Source of the DNA: Gordonia otitidis NBRC 100426
GTDB lineage: Bacteria; Actinomycetota; Actinomycetes; Mycobacteriales; Mycobacteriaceae
Direction of reading: 5' to 3'
Assembly: GCF_000248075.1 (NCBI RefSeq)
Contig: NZ_BAFB01000091.1
Location: 1 to 64,000 of the forward strand
Length of the DNA stretch: 64,000 nucleotides
This document shows, in pieces, positions 7,719 through 17,965 of this stretch (the first letter of the stretch is position 1; the number at the start of each line of letters is the position of its first letter). The notes beneath the pieces were generated by a model. It made no database searches and was not told the origin of the DNA. It saw only the letters and a program-made list of their open reading frames with translations. Made by a program: the position numbers and the translations under genes.

Positions 7719-10700
7719 TGCCATCGCAGACCGTGAGACGAGCGAAACTCATCGCCATCGTCACCGGGCTGCTCGGATTCATCCTGGCTCTGGCCACACC
7801 GTTGATGCCGGTCAAGCAGACCACTGCCGAGATCAACTGGCCGTCGAACTCCAGCGTCGAATCCGTCTCGGCGCCGCTCATCTCCTACGTTCCGATCGAT
7901 CTCGACGTGTCGGTTCCGTGCTCGGCTGTCGACCGTCTGGGCGCCGACGACTCGGTGCTGCTGTCGACGACGCCCAGGCAGGCCAGCAAGTCACCCGAGC
8001 GCGGCCTGTTCATCCGACGTACCGGCAACCCCGCGGATCCCCCGGACAAGCAGAGCATCGAAGTCGTCGTCCGTAATGTCCCGCTCGTCTCGGCAACCCT
8101 GGCCGACATGCGTTCGCAGGACTGCCGCGACATCGTCGTCCACGCCGACTCCGACGCTGTGACCGCCGAATTCGTCGGCATGACCGCGTCCGCGAGCCAA
8201 TCCGACTCCGGCAGTGCCGCACTGATGGGCACCACCAAGGGCCGGGAATCGCAGACCTACAGCGCCGACCAGCGTCCACAGGTCACCGGACTGTTCACCG
8301 ACCTGTCGGGGCCGGCCTCGCAAGTGCCCGGCCTACGCGCACACGTGACCATCGACTCGCGCTACTCGACGGCCCCGACGATCCTCAAATGGCTCGTTCT
8401 CATCGTCGGCATCGTGTGCACCCTGCTGTCGCTGTCTGCATTGGCGGTCCTCGATTCGACGGACGGCCGCAAGCATCGTCGAATCTTCCCCGCACGCTGG
8501 TGGCGACTCAACGCCCGCGACTACGTGGTGATCGGCGCACTGATCATTTGGCATTTCATCGGCCCCAACACCTCCGACGACGGCTATCTGCTCACGATGT
8601 CGCGAGTCGCGCAGAACAGCGAGTACACCGCCAACTACTTCCGCTGGTTCGGTGCACCCGAAGCGCCGTTCGGGTGGTACTACGAGGTGTTCGGCCTGAT
8701 GAGCCACATCTCGTTGGCCAGCCCGTGGGTGCGGATTCCCGCACTACTCTGTGGCATCGCATCCTGGTTGATCGTCAGCCACGAGGTGCTGCCACGACTC
8801 GGACGAGCCGCGATCAGTCGGCCGGTCGTCGGCTGGACCGCGGCCTTTGTCTTCCTCGCCTCGTGGTTCCCGTTCGACAACGGTTTGCGGCCGGAGCCGA
8901 TCATCGCACTCGGCGCCCTCCTGACCTGGTGTTCGGTCGAACGCGCCATCGCGACCGGCCGAATACTCCCCGCAGCCATCGCATGCTTCATCGGCGCGTT
9001 CAGCCTCGCTGCAGGCCCCACGGGTCTGCTCGCCGTCGCCGCGCTCATCGCCGGTGCCAGGCCCATCATTCTCGCGCTGATCAAACGGGCACGGGCGATC
9101 GGCGGTGGGTTCTGGTCATACGCAGCGCTGCTCGCACCGGTCCTCGCCGCAGGCACGTTCGTGATCTTCGTCGTCTTCTCGAACCTGACGCTGCGCGCCT
9201 TCTCCGATTCGTCGAAGATGAAGACCGCGCTCGGACCGTCGGCGCACTGGTACAACGAGATCGACCGGTACTCGTCCCTCTTCGCGTTCTCCGCGGACGG
9301 TTCGATCGCCCGACGCTTCGCCGTGCTGGCCATGATCCTCGGCATGGTGGTGTCTGCGGCGGTCCTCATCCGCAAGTCACGCATCCCCGGTACGGCTGTC
9401 GGGCCCGCACGACGCATCGTCGGGATCACCTTCGCCTCGCTGGTGTTCCTGATGTTCACACCGACCAAGTGGACGCACCATTTCGGTGTCTTCGCAGGCC
9501 TCGCAGCAGCCCTTGCGGCAATCGCGGCCATCGCAGCCAGCAATCAGGCGATGCACTCCCGACGCAACCGCACGTTGTTCGCCGCTCTGGTCCTGTTCAT
9601 CGCGGGTCTGGCATTCACGGCACCCAACTCCTACTACTACGCCTCCGCGTGGGGCATGCCGTGGGGCGTCGGCCAGGTCAACGTCGGATTCTCACTGAGC
9701 AACGCACTGCTCTACGTCTCGCTTCTACTGCTGCTGCTCGCGCTGTGGTTCCACTTCCGCGAACCGTTCACGGGGACCGACCCACACGATCCCGACGACA
9801 TCGCAGACAGCAACACGAGAACCGATGGCACCGGGAACGTCAACGGTGAGGCCTCGCAGGCCGATCGCCGTTGGTACCGCAGAGCTGCCGGATCGGTCGC
9901 AGGCGCACCACTGGCCTATGTCGCTGCGGCCGTGGTGATCTTCGAACTCGTCACGGCGGCGTTCGCAGCGGTCAACCAGTCGTCGTCGTTCTCGGTCCCG
10001 AGATCCAACATCGAGGCACTCGCCGGCAAGCAGTGCGGCATGGCCGACAAGGTCTGGGTGGAGCGCAATCCCAACGACCACATGCTCTCGCCCGTCGATC
10101 CCACCCTGCCGAACCCGCTGGCAGGACCGTCCACGGCGCCGTCCGACGCATCTCGACCCGCGACAACGGGATTCACGTCGACCAGCGTTCCCGACGACCT
10201 CACCACGCAGGCCAGCGCCGGATCGTTGGGCGTACTCGCCGGCAACGCGACGTCGACCAACGACGTGCTGACCGCCAACAGCGGCGGCACCGGCGGCGGG
10301 GAACTCGCGACCGCCGGCGTGAACGGAAGCCGCGCGCGCCTGCCGTTCATGCTCGACCCGGCTCGCACACCGGTCGAGGGCAGCTATTCGACCACCGATC
10401 AGGTACCGGCCAAGCTGACCTCTGCGTGGTATTCGATGCCGGCGGACTACAAGAACCAGCCGTTGCTGAGCTTCTCGGTAGCCGGACGTTACGACAATCC
10501 AAACCTGCTGCTGGAGTACACAACCGATCCGATCACGTCGACGACGCGCGACGGCGATCTCAAGGTGACCGGCGAGACCGAGATGATCGACCCGGGCCCG
10601 CAGCCGTCGTGGCGCAACGTTCGTATCACGACGTCGTCGCTCCCCGACGACATCACCGCCGTGCGGGTCGTCGCCAACGACGACAATCTCTCTGCTGACC

Positions 10701-11116
10701 GTTTCATCGTGGTGACCCCACCCCGACTGCCTCACATGCAGACCCTGCAGGAGGTCGTCGGCAGCGAGGACCCGGTCCATGTCGACTGGACGTCGGGACT
10801 GGTGTTCCCGTGCCAGCGGCCGTTCACCCATCACTACGGGGTCGCCGAGATCCCGAAGTGGCGGATCAGGCCCGGCGCCGACCTCGCCGCCGCGGTCTCG
10901 GCGTGGCAGGACTCCTACGGCGGCGGGCCGCTCGGCTGGCTCGAGGTGTCGCAGGAACCGGAAACCGTGGCGACCTACCTGAAGGACGACATCGGTCGTG
11001 ACTGGGGAGCGCTCGAGCGCTATCACCCGTACGGCGACGTGACCACCCCCGCGCCGATCACCACCGGCACCGCGACACGCAGCGGATTGTGGAGTCCCGC
11101 ACCGATCCGCCACTGA
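7718..11116 (+). CDS. embC: Arabinosyltransferase EmbC (first of three Emb paralogues)
   Basis: About 1132 residues, a GT-C membrane arabinosyltransferase using decaprenyl-phosphoryl-arabinose. In mycobacteria EmbC extends the arabinan of lipoarabinomannan; the name here rests on gene order. The first membrane helix is IVTGLLGFILALATPLMPV. A periplasmic domain, then the catalytic loop NTSDDGYLLTM with Asp287-Asp288, a multi-helix core and the C-terminal carbohydrate-binding domain (FPCQRPFTHHYGVAEIPKWRI) follow. Met294 matches the position of M. tuberculosis EmbB Met306. GTG 7718 is chosen because it matches the family N-terminus and sits just after a -10-like element; the frame is open further upstream. 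Confidence 0.9.
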   Translation: MPSQTVRRAKLIAIVTGLLGFILALATPLMPVKQTTAEINWPSNSSVESVSAPLISYVPIDLDVSVPCSAVDRLGADDSVLLSTTPRQASKSPERGLFIRRTGNPADPPDKQSIEVVVRNVPLVSATLADMRSQDCRDIVVHADSDAVTAEFVGMTASASQSDSGSAALMGTTKGRESQTYSADQRPQVTGLFTDLSGPASQVPGLRAHVTIDSRYSTAPTILKWLVLIVGIVCTLLSLSALAVLDSTDGRKHRRIFPARWWRLNARDYVVIGALIIWHFIGPNTSDDGYLLTMSRVAQNSEYTANYFRWFGAPEAPFGWYYEVFGLMSHISLASPWVRIPALLCGIASWLIVSHEVLPRLGRAAISRPVVGWTAAFVFLASWFPFDNGLRPEPIIALGALLTWCSVERAIATGRILPAAIACFIGAFSLAAGPTGLLAVAALIAGARPIILALIKRARAIGGGFWSYAALLAPVLAAGTFVIFVVFSNLTLRAFSDSSKMKTALGPSAHWYNEIDRYSSLFAFSADGSIARRFAVLAMILGMVVSAAVLIRKSRIPGTAVGPARRIVGITFASLVFLMFTPTKWTHHFGVFAGLAAALAAIAAIAASNQAMHSRRNRTLFAALVLFIAGLAFTAPNSYYYASAWGMPWGVGQVNVGFSLSNALLYVSLLLLLLALWFHFREPFTGTDPHDPDDIADSNTRTDGTGNVNGEASQADRRWYRRAAGSVAGAPLAYVAAAVVIFELVTAAFAAVNQSSSFSVPRSNIEALAGKQCGMADKVWVERNPNDHMLSPVDPTLPNPLAGPSTAPSDASRPATTGFTSTSVPDDLTTQASAGSLGVLAGNATSTNDVLTANSGGTGGGELATAGVNGSRARLPFMLDPARTPVEGSYSTTDQVPAKLTSAWYSMPADYKNQPLLSFSVAGRYDNPNLLLEYTTDPITSTTRDGDLKVTGETEMIDPGPQPSWRNVRITTSSLPDDITAVRVVANDDNLSADRFIVVTPPRLPHMQTLQEVVGSEDPVHVDWTSGLVFPCQRPFTHHYGVAEIPKWRIRPGADLAAAVSAWQDSYGGGPLGWLEVSQEPETVATYLKDDIGRDWGALERYHPYGDVTTPAPITTGTATRSGLWSPAPIRH

Positions 11117-11163
11117 GCGTCGCGCGCCTGCGACACCACGGCCGACCGCCCGCTCTGATCGCC

Positions 11164-11178
11164 TAACATCAGTGATCG
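11164..11178 (+). promoter_or_regulatory. Probable -10 element of a leaderless embA promoter
   Basis: TAACAT (11164-11169) lies 8 nt before the GTG at 11178, the same spacing as at embC, and the flanking bases align with those before embC. A second GTG at 11172 is in frame, but the match with embC favours 11178. Confidence 0.45.
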
Positions 11179-14100
11179 TGCCTGCGACAGCCCCGCCAGT
11201 CGAGTCCGATGCTCAGCCACCGGCCGACGAGTCGACGACGGCCCCGCACCGCACACTTCGACTCGTCGCCACCGTCTCGGGACTGCTCGGCGCGGTGCTG
11301 TGTGTGCTGGTCGGGTTCCTGCCCGTCCACAGCACCGACGCGTCGTTCTCCTGGCCGCAGGGCCAGCAACTCGCGTCGACGACCTCGTCGGTGACCGCCC
11401 CACTGATCGCGCAGACCTCACAGTCACTCGACGTCCGGATACCCTGCTCGGTTCTCGCCGACGCACCGCCGGGACGTTCGACGCTGATCCTTTCGACGAT
11501 GGCTGTCTCCGCGCAGGACTCCAAGGCCTCGGCGCTCTACGTCACCGCGGGCGACGCCGTGACCGCGACTTTCCGCAACAGTGTCGCGGCGTCCGCACCT
11601 CGAAGCGACCTGGGACGCTGTTCGACGCTGCACGTCTGGTCATCACCGAGCGGGCCCGGCGCCCAGTTCGTCGGTCTCGGGGAGGCGCGCAGCCTCGACC
11701 CCGACAAGCGCCCCCAGATCGACGGCGTATTCAGCGACCTCACTCCGGAGCAGGCGCGTGCCGCCGGTGAGTCGGGTATGCGGGTGGACATCCGCATCGA
11801 CAATCGATACGAGAGTTCCCCGTCGGCACTCAAGACGATCGTGATGGTCGTCGCGGTGCTCGCCGTGGTCGTCGCCCTCACGGCCCTGTTCCTCCTCGAC
11901 CGCGTGGGCGACGTGCGGCGCCGACCCCGCCGGCGGACGAGTTGGCTCAGGCTCCTGCGTCCGCGCGCCACCGACCTCACGGTGACCGCGGTGCTGGTGA
12001 TCTGGTTGTTCCTCGGCGCGGGCAGCCCCGACGACGGATACATCCTGAACATGGGCCGCACCGCGTCGTCCTTCGGCTACCTCGCGAACTACTACCGCTG
12101 GTACGGCATCCCCGAGGCGCCGTTCGACTGGTACTACTCGTTCCTGGCCCACTGGTCGTCGATCTCCCCGTCGATCCTCTGGATGCACATACCGGCGCTG
12201 GTCGCCGGACTCGCGTCGTGGTTCGTACTCAGCCGGGTCCTGCTGCCACGCCTGGGTTCCGCTGTGCGCGGCAGCGGGTGGGCGCAGTGGTCTGCGGCGC
12301 TCGTCTTCACCGCGTTCTGGCTCCCGTTCTGCTCGGGGCTGCGACCCGAAGGGATCATCGTCCTCGGGTCGCTGCTGACCTGGTGGGCGGCCGAAGATAC
12401 ATTGGCTACTCGACGCCTGTTCCCCGCCGCCCTCGCAGCGGGGTTCGCGACGCTCACCCTTGCCCTTGCGCCACAGGGCATCATCGCGGTGGCGATCCTC
12501 ATCGCGTCGTCACGCGCCCTGCTGCACGTCGTACTCGTGCGCAGACGCTCGACGGGTCTGCTGCCGCTCGCCGCGCCGATCGCTGCCGCCGGACTGCTGG
12601 TACTGGTCGTGGTGTTCCGCGACCAGACCGTCGCGACCGTCGTCGAAGCGATCCGCATCCGCTACGTCGTCGGACCGGTGATCGGGTGGTATCAGGAGTA
12701 TCTGCGCTACTACTTCATCTCCGTCGTCACCGACGACGGCGCGCTGACACGTCGCGTGCCCGTTCTGCTGCTGCTGGCGGGAATGGTCGTCGCCGTCGCG
12801 GTCATGTTGCGGCGCGGGCGGATCGCGGGCGTGCATGCCGGGCCGACGTGGCGCCTGATCGGTGCCATCGGTGTGACGCTCGTGCTGGTCGCGTTCATTC
12901 CGACGAAGTGGACGATCCAGTTCGGCGTGTTCGCCGGCCTCGCCGCGGCGATCGCGGCCATCGCGACTCTGGCAGTGGCGCAATCGGCTGCGCGGTCGGC
13001 CCGTAACCTGACGGTCTTCGTCTCCGGACTGTTCTTCGCGCTCGCCGCTGCGATGGCGGGTTACAACGCCTGGCCGTTCGCGTACGAATACGGCATCTCG
13101 TGGTTCGACCGCGCACCGATCATCGCGGGGCGACCGGTCTCCACGCTGTTCCTCATCCTCGCCGTCATCGCCGCCGCACTCGCCGTATGGCAGCACCTTC
13201 GCCTCGACTACGTTGCGAACAAGGGACTCTCACACACCACAGACGGGCCGGGCGAGACACGAGCGGATCGCCGACGTCTGTTCCTCGCGTCGTCACCCAT
13301 CGCGCTCGTCGCCGGCCTCATGGTGATCGCCGAGCTACTGGTGTTCGCCAAGGCCGCCGTATCCCGCTACCCGGCGACCACTGTGTTCGCCGAGAACGTG
13401 AACACGATGCGCGGCAACGCCTGTGGCATGGCCGACGACGTGCTCGTCGAGTCAGATCCCAACTCCGGTATGCTGCGGCCCGCAGACGGGAAGTCGGCGA
13501 CGCAGGCGCTGTCGGGCGCACCGACCGGCCCGGATGCTGCTGTCGGCTTCTCCCCCGACGGGATTCCAGACGATCTTTCTCCCGAACCGGGTAGCCAGCG
13601 ACCCGGACAGATGAACGTGGCAGCAAGTCCCGCACGACCATTCGCGATCACCGGCGGGCTCGGCGCCGGCACAACCGGCGGCCGGGGCCCCGAGACCGTC
13701 AACGGTTCGACTGTCGCACTGCCCTACGGACTCGATCCGGCCACCACGCCCGTCCTCGGCAGTTATGGCTACCCGGGTGAAGCGCGACTGACCACCGACT
13801 GGTACGACCTACCGGCCGATCGCGCTGCGACACCTCTACTCGTCGTCTCCGCAGCGGGCGCGATCTCGACCGTCGACACGTTCGGCGTCACCAACTTCGG
13901 ACAGAAACTCGTCGTCCAGTTCGGCACCAGGGGTCCCGACGGCTCGTTCAGTCAGATCGGCCCCGACGTCTTGCCCATCGACCCGGGACCGGTGATCTCC
14001 AATCGCCCCTGGCGCAACCTGCGGGTACCGATCGGCGCAGCACCCCCGCGTGCCACTGCGATGCGAATGTCGTTGCTGGACAACAACCTCGGTCAGTATC

Positions 14101-14540
14101 AGTTCATCGGCATCACTCCTCCGCGCGCACCGCGCCTGCAGACGCTGCAGCAGGTGGTCGGAACGCAGAGCCCCACCCTGATCGATTTCATGGTCGCGGC
14201 GCACTTCCCCTGCCAGCGGCCGATGATGGTCACCAACGGTGTCGCGGAGATCCCCCGCTGGCGCATCCTGCCCGACTACCCCTTCGCCAATTCGCAGTCC
14301 AAGACCTGGCAGGCAGGCGTCGACGGCGGCTTGCTGGGCATCTCGGAGACGACGACGTCGGCGCAAGCGGTTCCGACCTACCTCAAGGACGACTGGGCCC
14401 GGGAATGGGGTGCGCTGGAACGACTCTCGCCGCTGGTTCCCGCCGCACCGTCCGCACGCGTACAGACCTCGCAAGCGACCCGTTGGGGTTGGTCACACGA
14501 AGGTTCGATCAGGGTGGAGCCACAATCCGATGACAACTGA
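11178..14540 (+). CDS. embA: Arabinosyltransferase EmbA (second Emb paralogue)
   Basis: About 1120 residues with the same plan as EmbC: N-terminal helix (TVSGLLGAVLCVLVGFLPV), periplasmic domain, catalytic loop SPDDGYILNM with Asp285-Asp286, many membrane helices and a C-terminal carbohydrate-binding domain (FPCQRPMMVTNGVAEIPRWRI). The loop has SPDD rather than the TSDD of its neighbours. In mycobacteria EmbA pairs with EmbB to build the branched terminal arabinan of arabinogalactan. The name follows gene order and should be confirmed phylogenetically. GTG 11178 (VPATAPP) or GTG 11172 are both possible starts. The last 11 bp overlap embB. Confidence 0.88.
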   Translation: MPATAPPVESDAQPPADESTTAPHRTLRLVATVSGLLGAVLCVLVGFLPVHSTDASFSWPQGQQLASTTSSVTAPLIAQTSQSLDVRIPCSVLADAPPGRSTLILSTMAVSAQDSKASALYVTAGDAVTATFRNSVAASAPRSDLGRCSTLHVWSSPSGPGAQFVGLGEARSLDPDKRPQIDGVFSDLTPEQARAAGESGMRVDIRIDNRYESSPSALKTIVMVVAVLAVVVALTALFLLDRVGDVRRRPRRRTSWLRLLRPRATDLTVTAVLVIWLFLGAGSPDDGYILNMGRTASSFGYLANYYRWYGIPEAPFDWYYSFLAHWSSISPSILWMHIPALVAGLASWFVLSRVLLPRLGSAVRGSGWAQWSAALVFTAFWLPFCSGLRPEGIIVLGSLLTWWAAEDTLATRRLFPAALAAGFATLTLALAPQGIIAVAILIASSRALLHVVLVRRRSTGLLPLAAPIAAAGLLVLVVVFRDQTVATVVEAIRIRYVVGPVIGWYQEYLRYYFISVVTDDGALTRRVPVLLLLAGMVVAVAVMLRRGRIAGVHAGPTWRLIGAIGVTLVLVAFIPTKWTIQFGVFAGLAAAIAAIATLAVAQSAARSARNLTVFVSGLFFALAAAMAGYNAWPFAYEYGISWFDRAPIIAGRPVSTLFLILAVIAAALAVWQHLRLDYVANKGLSHTTDGPGETRADRRRLFLASSPIALVAGLMVIAELLVFAKAAVSRYPATTVFAENVNTMRGNACGMADDVLVESDPNSGMLRPADGKSATQALSGAPTGPDAAVGFSPDGIPDDLSPEPGSQRPGQMNVAASPARPFAITGGLGAGTTGGRGPETVNGSTVALPYGLDPATTPVLGSYGYPGEARLTTDWYDLPADRAATPLLVVSAAGAISTVDTFGVTNFGQKLVVQFGTRGPDGSFSQIGPDVLPIDPGPVISNRPWRNLRVPIGAAPPRATAMRMSLLDNNLGQYQFIGITPPRAPRLQTLQQVVGTQSPTLIDFMVAAHFPCQRPMMVTNGVAEIPRWRILPDYPFANSQSKTWQAGVDGGLLGISETTTSAQAVPTYLKDDWAREWGALERLSPLVPAAPSARVQTSQATRWGWSHEGSIRVEPQSDDN

Positions 14541-17500
14541 TCCCACCGCCCCGAGCACCGATGTGCCTCGCGCCGACGACATGTCGACTCCTCGTCGGAC
14601 ACGCAACCACCGTCCGGCCCAGATCGTCGCCGCTGTGGCGGGCATCCTCGGCTTCCTGCTCGCCGTCGCCACTCCGCTGCTGCCGGTGAACCAATCGACC
14701 GCGGCACTGACCTGGCCACAGGGCGAGGGTGTCGGAAACGTCGCAGCCCCGCTCGTCGCGTTCGTCCCCGTCGACATAGACCTCACCGTTCCGTGCTCGC
14801 TCGCGCGCGACCTGCCCGCATCCGGCGGCATCCTGATGGCCACGACACCGGCGGGCGGACAGGACGCCAGCGCACGCGGGTTGTTCGTCCGTGCCGATGC
14901 GTCGACGCTCACCGTCACCGACCGCGACGTCGTGATCCTCTCGACCGAACGCGCAGCCGCCCAGGACAATCCGTCCTGCAGGGTCGTCTTCCGCGCGAGC
15001 GAGAGCGGCGTCGACGCCAGGATCGAGGGCGTGCCGAGCACGCCGGGTGGCCTGCTCACGTACTCGACTCCCGACCACGAGATGCGCCCGCAGATCGTCG
15101 GCGTCTACACCGATCTGCCCTCGTCGGCGTCCCGCGACGGACTTTCGATGCACGCGACGATCGACACCAGGTACGTGAGTTCCCCGACGCTACTCAAGCG
15201 TGCTGCGATCGTCGTCGGCATCATCGCGACCTTGCTGTCGCTGATCGCGCTCGGCGTTCTCGATTCGCGGGATGGCCGGGGCCACCGCAGGTTTTTGCCC
15301 TCGGGCTGGTTCACCATCCGGGGACCCGACATCGCGGTGTTCGTGATCCTCGCGTTCTGGTGGCTGGCGGGCGCTAACACGTCCGACGACGGCTACAACT
15401 TCATCGTCGGTCGTATCACCGGCGATGCGGGATATGCCGACAACTATTTCCGCTATTTCGGTGTGCCGCAGGACCCGTTCGGCTGGCATTTCCAGGTGAT
15501 CGCGGCGATGACGCACGTCAGCCTCGCCACACCGTGGATGCGTCTACCCGCATTCCTCCTCGGCCTGCTCGGCTGGTGGTTGATCTCGCGTGAGGTGATT
15601 CCGCGGCTCGGTCGCGCTGTGCGCACCAGCACCCCCGCCGTGTGGTCGGCAGCATTCGTCTACCTCGCACTGTGGTTGCCGTACAACAACGGTCTGCGTC
15701 CTGAGCCGGCCGAAGCGGTCGGCGCACTGCTGACGTGGTGCTGCGTCGAACGCGCCATCGCGACACGCAGACTGCTGCCGTACGCGGTGGCCGTCGCCGT
15801 CGCCGCATTCACCCTCGCACTGGCGCCCGGCGGCCTCATGGCCGTTGCCGCGCTGCTCGCAGGCATCCGACCCATCGTGCGCACGGTCGTGACGCGGCGC
15901 AGACGCGACGGGTTGCTCCCGATGCTCGCGCCCATCGTGGCCGCGGGCACCCTCGTGCTGTTCGAGATCTTCGCCGACCAGCCGCTTGCCCCGCTCATCG
16001 CCGGCAACAAGGTGGCCACCGACGTCGGCCCGACACTCGAGTGGTGGCAGGAACCGATCCGGTACTACTACCTGATCCTGCCCACCGCGGACGGAACGCT
16101 CGCACGCCGCTACGGGGTGCTGATCATGATCTTGTGCCTCGTGGTCGTCCTGCTCCGATTGTTGCGCAAGCAGCACCCCAACGGCATTGCGCGCGCACCG
16201 ATCTGGCGCCTGATCGCCGTCACGCTCGGCACGATGTTCTTCATCGCGTTCACCCCGACCAAGTGGACACACCACTTCGGTGTGTACGCCGGAATCGCCG
16301 GCGGCCTCGCCGCGGCAGCAGGGGCGATGATGGCTCCGGCCATCCTGCGCTCACGGCGCAACCGCGCATTCTTCGCTGCCGCCGTGCTCGCGGTCACCGG
16401 AATCTCGTTCGCGGGGACCAACGGCTGGTGGTTCGTCGGCAGCTACGGCATCCCGTGGTGGGATCGACCACCGTCGATTGGTGGGGTCGACCTGTGGTGG
16501 TTCTTCCTCGTCGCCGCTGTGCTCACCGCCGCGGCCGGCCTGTGGTTCCACCTGCGCGACGACTACACCGACGAGCAGACACGCACCGGTCACTCCGATC
16601 GCTGGTACAGCAAGCTGAAGTTCTCACCGCTGCCGGTCATCTCGATGCTGATGGTGCTGTTCATGGTGGCGTCCTTCGCGAAAGCCGCGTATGTGCAACG
16701 TGATTCGTGGTCGTGGTTGAACTCCAACGCCAGGGCACTGACGGGCAACGAATGCGGACTGGCCAACGACGTTCTCGTCGAGGCCGACGCCAACGCGGGG
16801 ATGCTCGCACCCGCAGCCGTCGAGGGACGACCGGCACCGAACGTCTCCGACGCTCTTACAGGCGCCGGGAGCGCGGGTTTCACGCCGAATGGCGTGGCGA
16901 ACAAGCTGTCCGTCGACGCCACCGAGGACACGGACTCCACGTCGGGCTCGTCGGGCGCGGTGAGCTCTGCCCCGACGAATTCCGCACCGACCGATGCGGG
17001 CGCGGACGACCGCAACCAGGCAACCGACGCCTCCCAGGGCGGTACCGAGGGCGGTCAGGGCACACGCGGCGTCAACGGCTCGACGGTGCATCTGCCGTTC
17101 GGCCTCGATCCGGCAACGACCCCGGTTCTCGGTTCGTACGGCGCGCCGTCGGGCACGGGCTCGGTGACCACCGATTGGTATCAGATGCCTGCGCGTAGCG
17201 CCGAGAAGCCGCTTCTCACGATCGCCGTTGCGGGCTCGGTGGACGCCGTCGACGGTGACGGGCTGCGGACCGACGGACAGGACGTGACGGTCGAGTTCGC
17301 GCGCACCGGAGCCGGGGGTGCCGTGCAGCCGATCGGGTCGATGTCGCCACTCGACGTCGGGACCGCCCCGACCTGGCGCAACCTACGTTTCCCCTTGGCC
17401 GACGCTCCCGCACAGGCGACGCTCGCGCGGATCGTCGTACGGGACACCTCGGGAGCGCCATCGGAGTGGGTGGCCTTCACGCCGCCGCGGGTGCCGACAC

Positions 17501-17889
17501 TTCGCACGCTCAACGACGTCGTCGGGACGACCGATCCGGTCTTCATCGACTGGGTGTCTGGCCTGGTGTTCCCATGCCAGCAGCCGATGAAGGTTCGCAA
17601 CGGCGTGATGCAGGTGCCGCGCTGGCGCATCATGCCCGACGCAGAGGCCACTCAGAAGAACAGTCAGACGTGGATGTCCGGAACGGCCGGCGGGCCACTC
17701 GGCATCACCGAGGCGATGCTCGTCCCCACCCTGCTACCCACCTACCTGCGCAACAACTGGGGTCGTGACTGGGGCGGACTGCAACGATTCACCGAGGTCG
17801 ATCCGGCGCCTCCCGCACACCTCGACCTCGGTACTGCCCGCCGGTCGGGACTGTGGGACCCTGGGCCGATCCGCTCGAGCGGGTACTGA
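14530..17889 (+). CDS. embB: Arabinosyltransferase EmbB (third Emb paralogue), Val at the ethambutol-determining position
   Basis: About 1119 residues starting at ATG 14530, overlapping the embA stop by 11 bp. It has the Emb plan: first helix (VAGILGFLLAVATPLLPV), catalytic loop NTSDDGYNFIV with Asp286-Asp287, about 13 membrane helices and a C-terminal carbohydrate-binding domain (FPCQQPMKVRNGVMQVPRWRI). Before that domain is a long Ser/Thr/Gly/Asp-rich linker at about residues 795-840. Val293 occupies the place of M. tuberculosis EmbB Met306, the main ethambutol-resistance codon; both paralogues here keep Met. In mycobacteria EmbB with EmbA adds 1,3-branched arabinose to arabinogalactan. Assignment follows gene order. 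Confidence 0.88.
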   Translation: MTTDPTAPSTDVPRADDMSTPRRTRNHRPAQIVAAVAGILGFLLAVATPLLPVNQSTAALTWPQGEGVGNVAAPLVAFVPVDIDLTVPCSLARDLPASGGILMATTPAGGQDASARGLFVRADASTLTVTDRDVVILSTERAAAQDNPSCRVVFRASESGVDARIEGVPSTPGGLLTYSTPDHEMRPQIVGVYTDLPSSASRDGLSMHATIDTRYVSSPTLLKRAAIVVGIIATLLSLIALGVLDSRDGRGHRRFLPSGWFTIRGPDIAVFVILAFWWLAGANTSDDGYNFIVGRITGDAGYADNYFRYFGVPQDPFGWHFQVIAAMTHVSLATPWMRLPAFLLGLLGWWLISREVIPRLGRAVRTSTPAVWSAAFVYLALWLPYNNGLRPEPAEAVGALLTWCCVERAIATRRLLPYAVAVAVAAFTLALAPGGLMAVAALLAGIRPIVRTVVTRRRRDGLLPMLAPIVAAGTLVLFEIFADQPLAPLIAGNKVATDVGPTLEWWQEPIRYYYLILPTADGTLARRYGVLIMILCLVVVLLRLLRKQHPNGIARAPIWRLIAVTLGTMFFIAFTPTKWTHHFGVYAGIAGGLAAAAGAMMAPAILRSRRNRAFFAAAVLAVTGISFAGTNGWWFVGSYGIPWWDRPPSIGGVDLWWFFLVAAVLTAAAGLWFHLRDDYTDEQTRTGHSDRWYSKLKFSPLPVISMLMVLFMVASFAKAAYVQRDSWSWLNSNARALTGNECGLANDVLVEADANAGMLAPAAVEGRPAPNVSDALTGAGSAGFTPNGVANKLSVDATEDTDSTSGSSGAVSSAPTNSAPTDAGADDRNQATDASQGGTEGGQGTRGVNGSTVHLPFGLDPATTPVLGSYGAPSGTGSVTTDWYQMPARSAEKPLLTIAVAGSVDAVDGDGLRTDGQDVTVEFARTGAGGAVQPIGSMSPLDVGTAPTWRNLRFPLADAPAQATLARIVVRDTSGAPSEWVAFTPPRVPTLRTLNDVVGTTDPVFIDWVSGLVFPCQQPMKVRNGVMQVPRWRIMPDAEATQKNSQTWMSGTAGGPLGITEAMLVPTLLPTYLRNNWGRDWGGLQRFTEVDPAPPAHLDLGTARRSGLWDPGPIRSSGY

Positions 17890-17965
17890 TCACACGGACC
17901 GTCGGCGGCTGAGGGCACCATCACCTTGCTTGCGCAGACGCCGTGGATGCGCATCATTGGTGCTC

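Noticed and set aside
9725-11113. 462-codon minus-strand open frame in embC
   Set aside because: Antisense shadow of the EmbC C-terminal domain, which is clearly coding on the plus strand.
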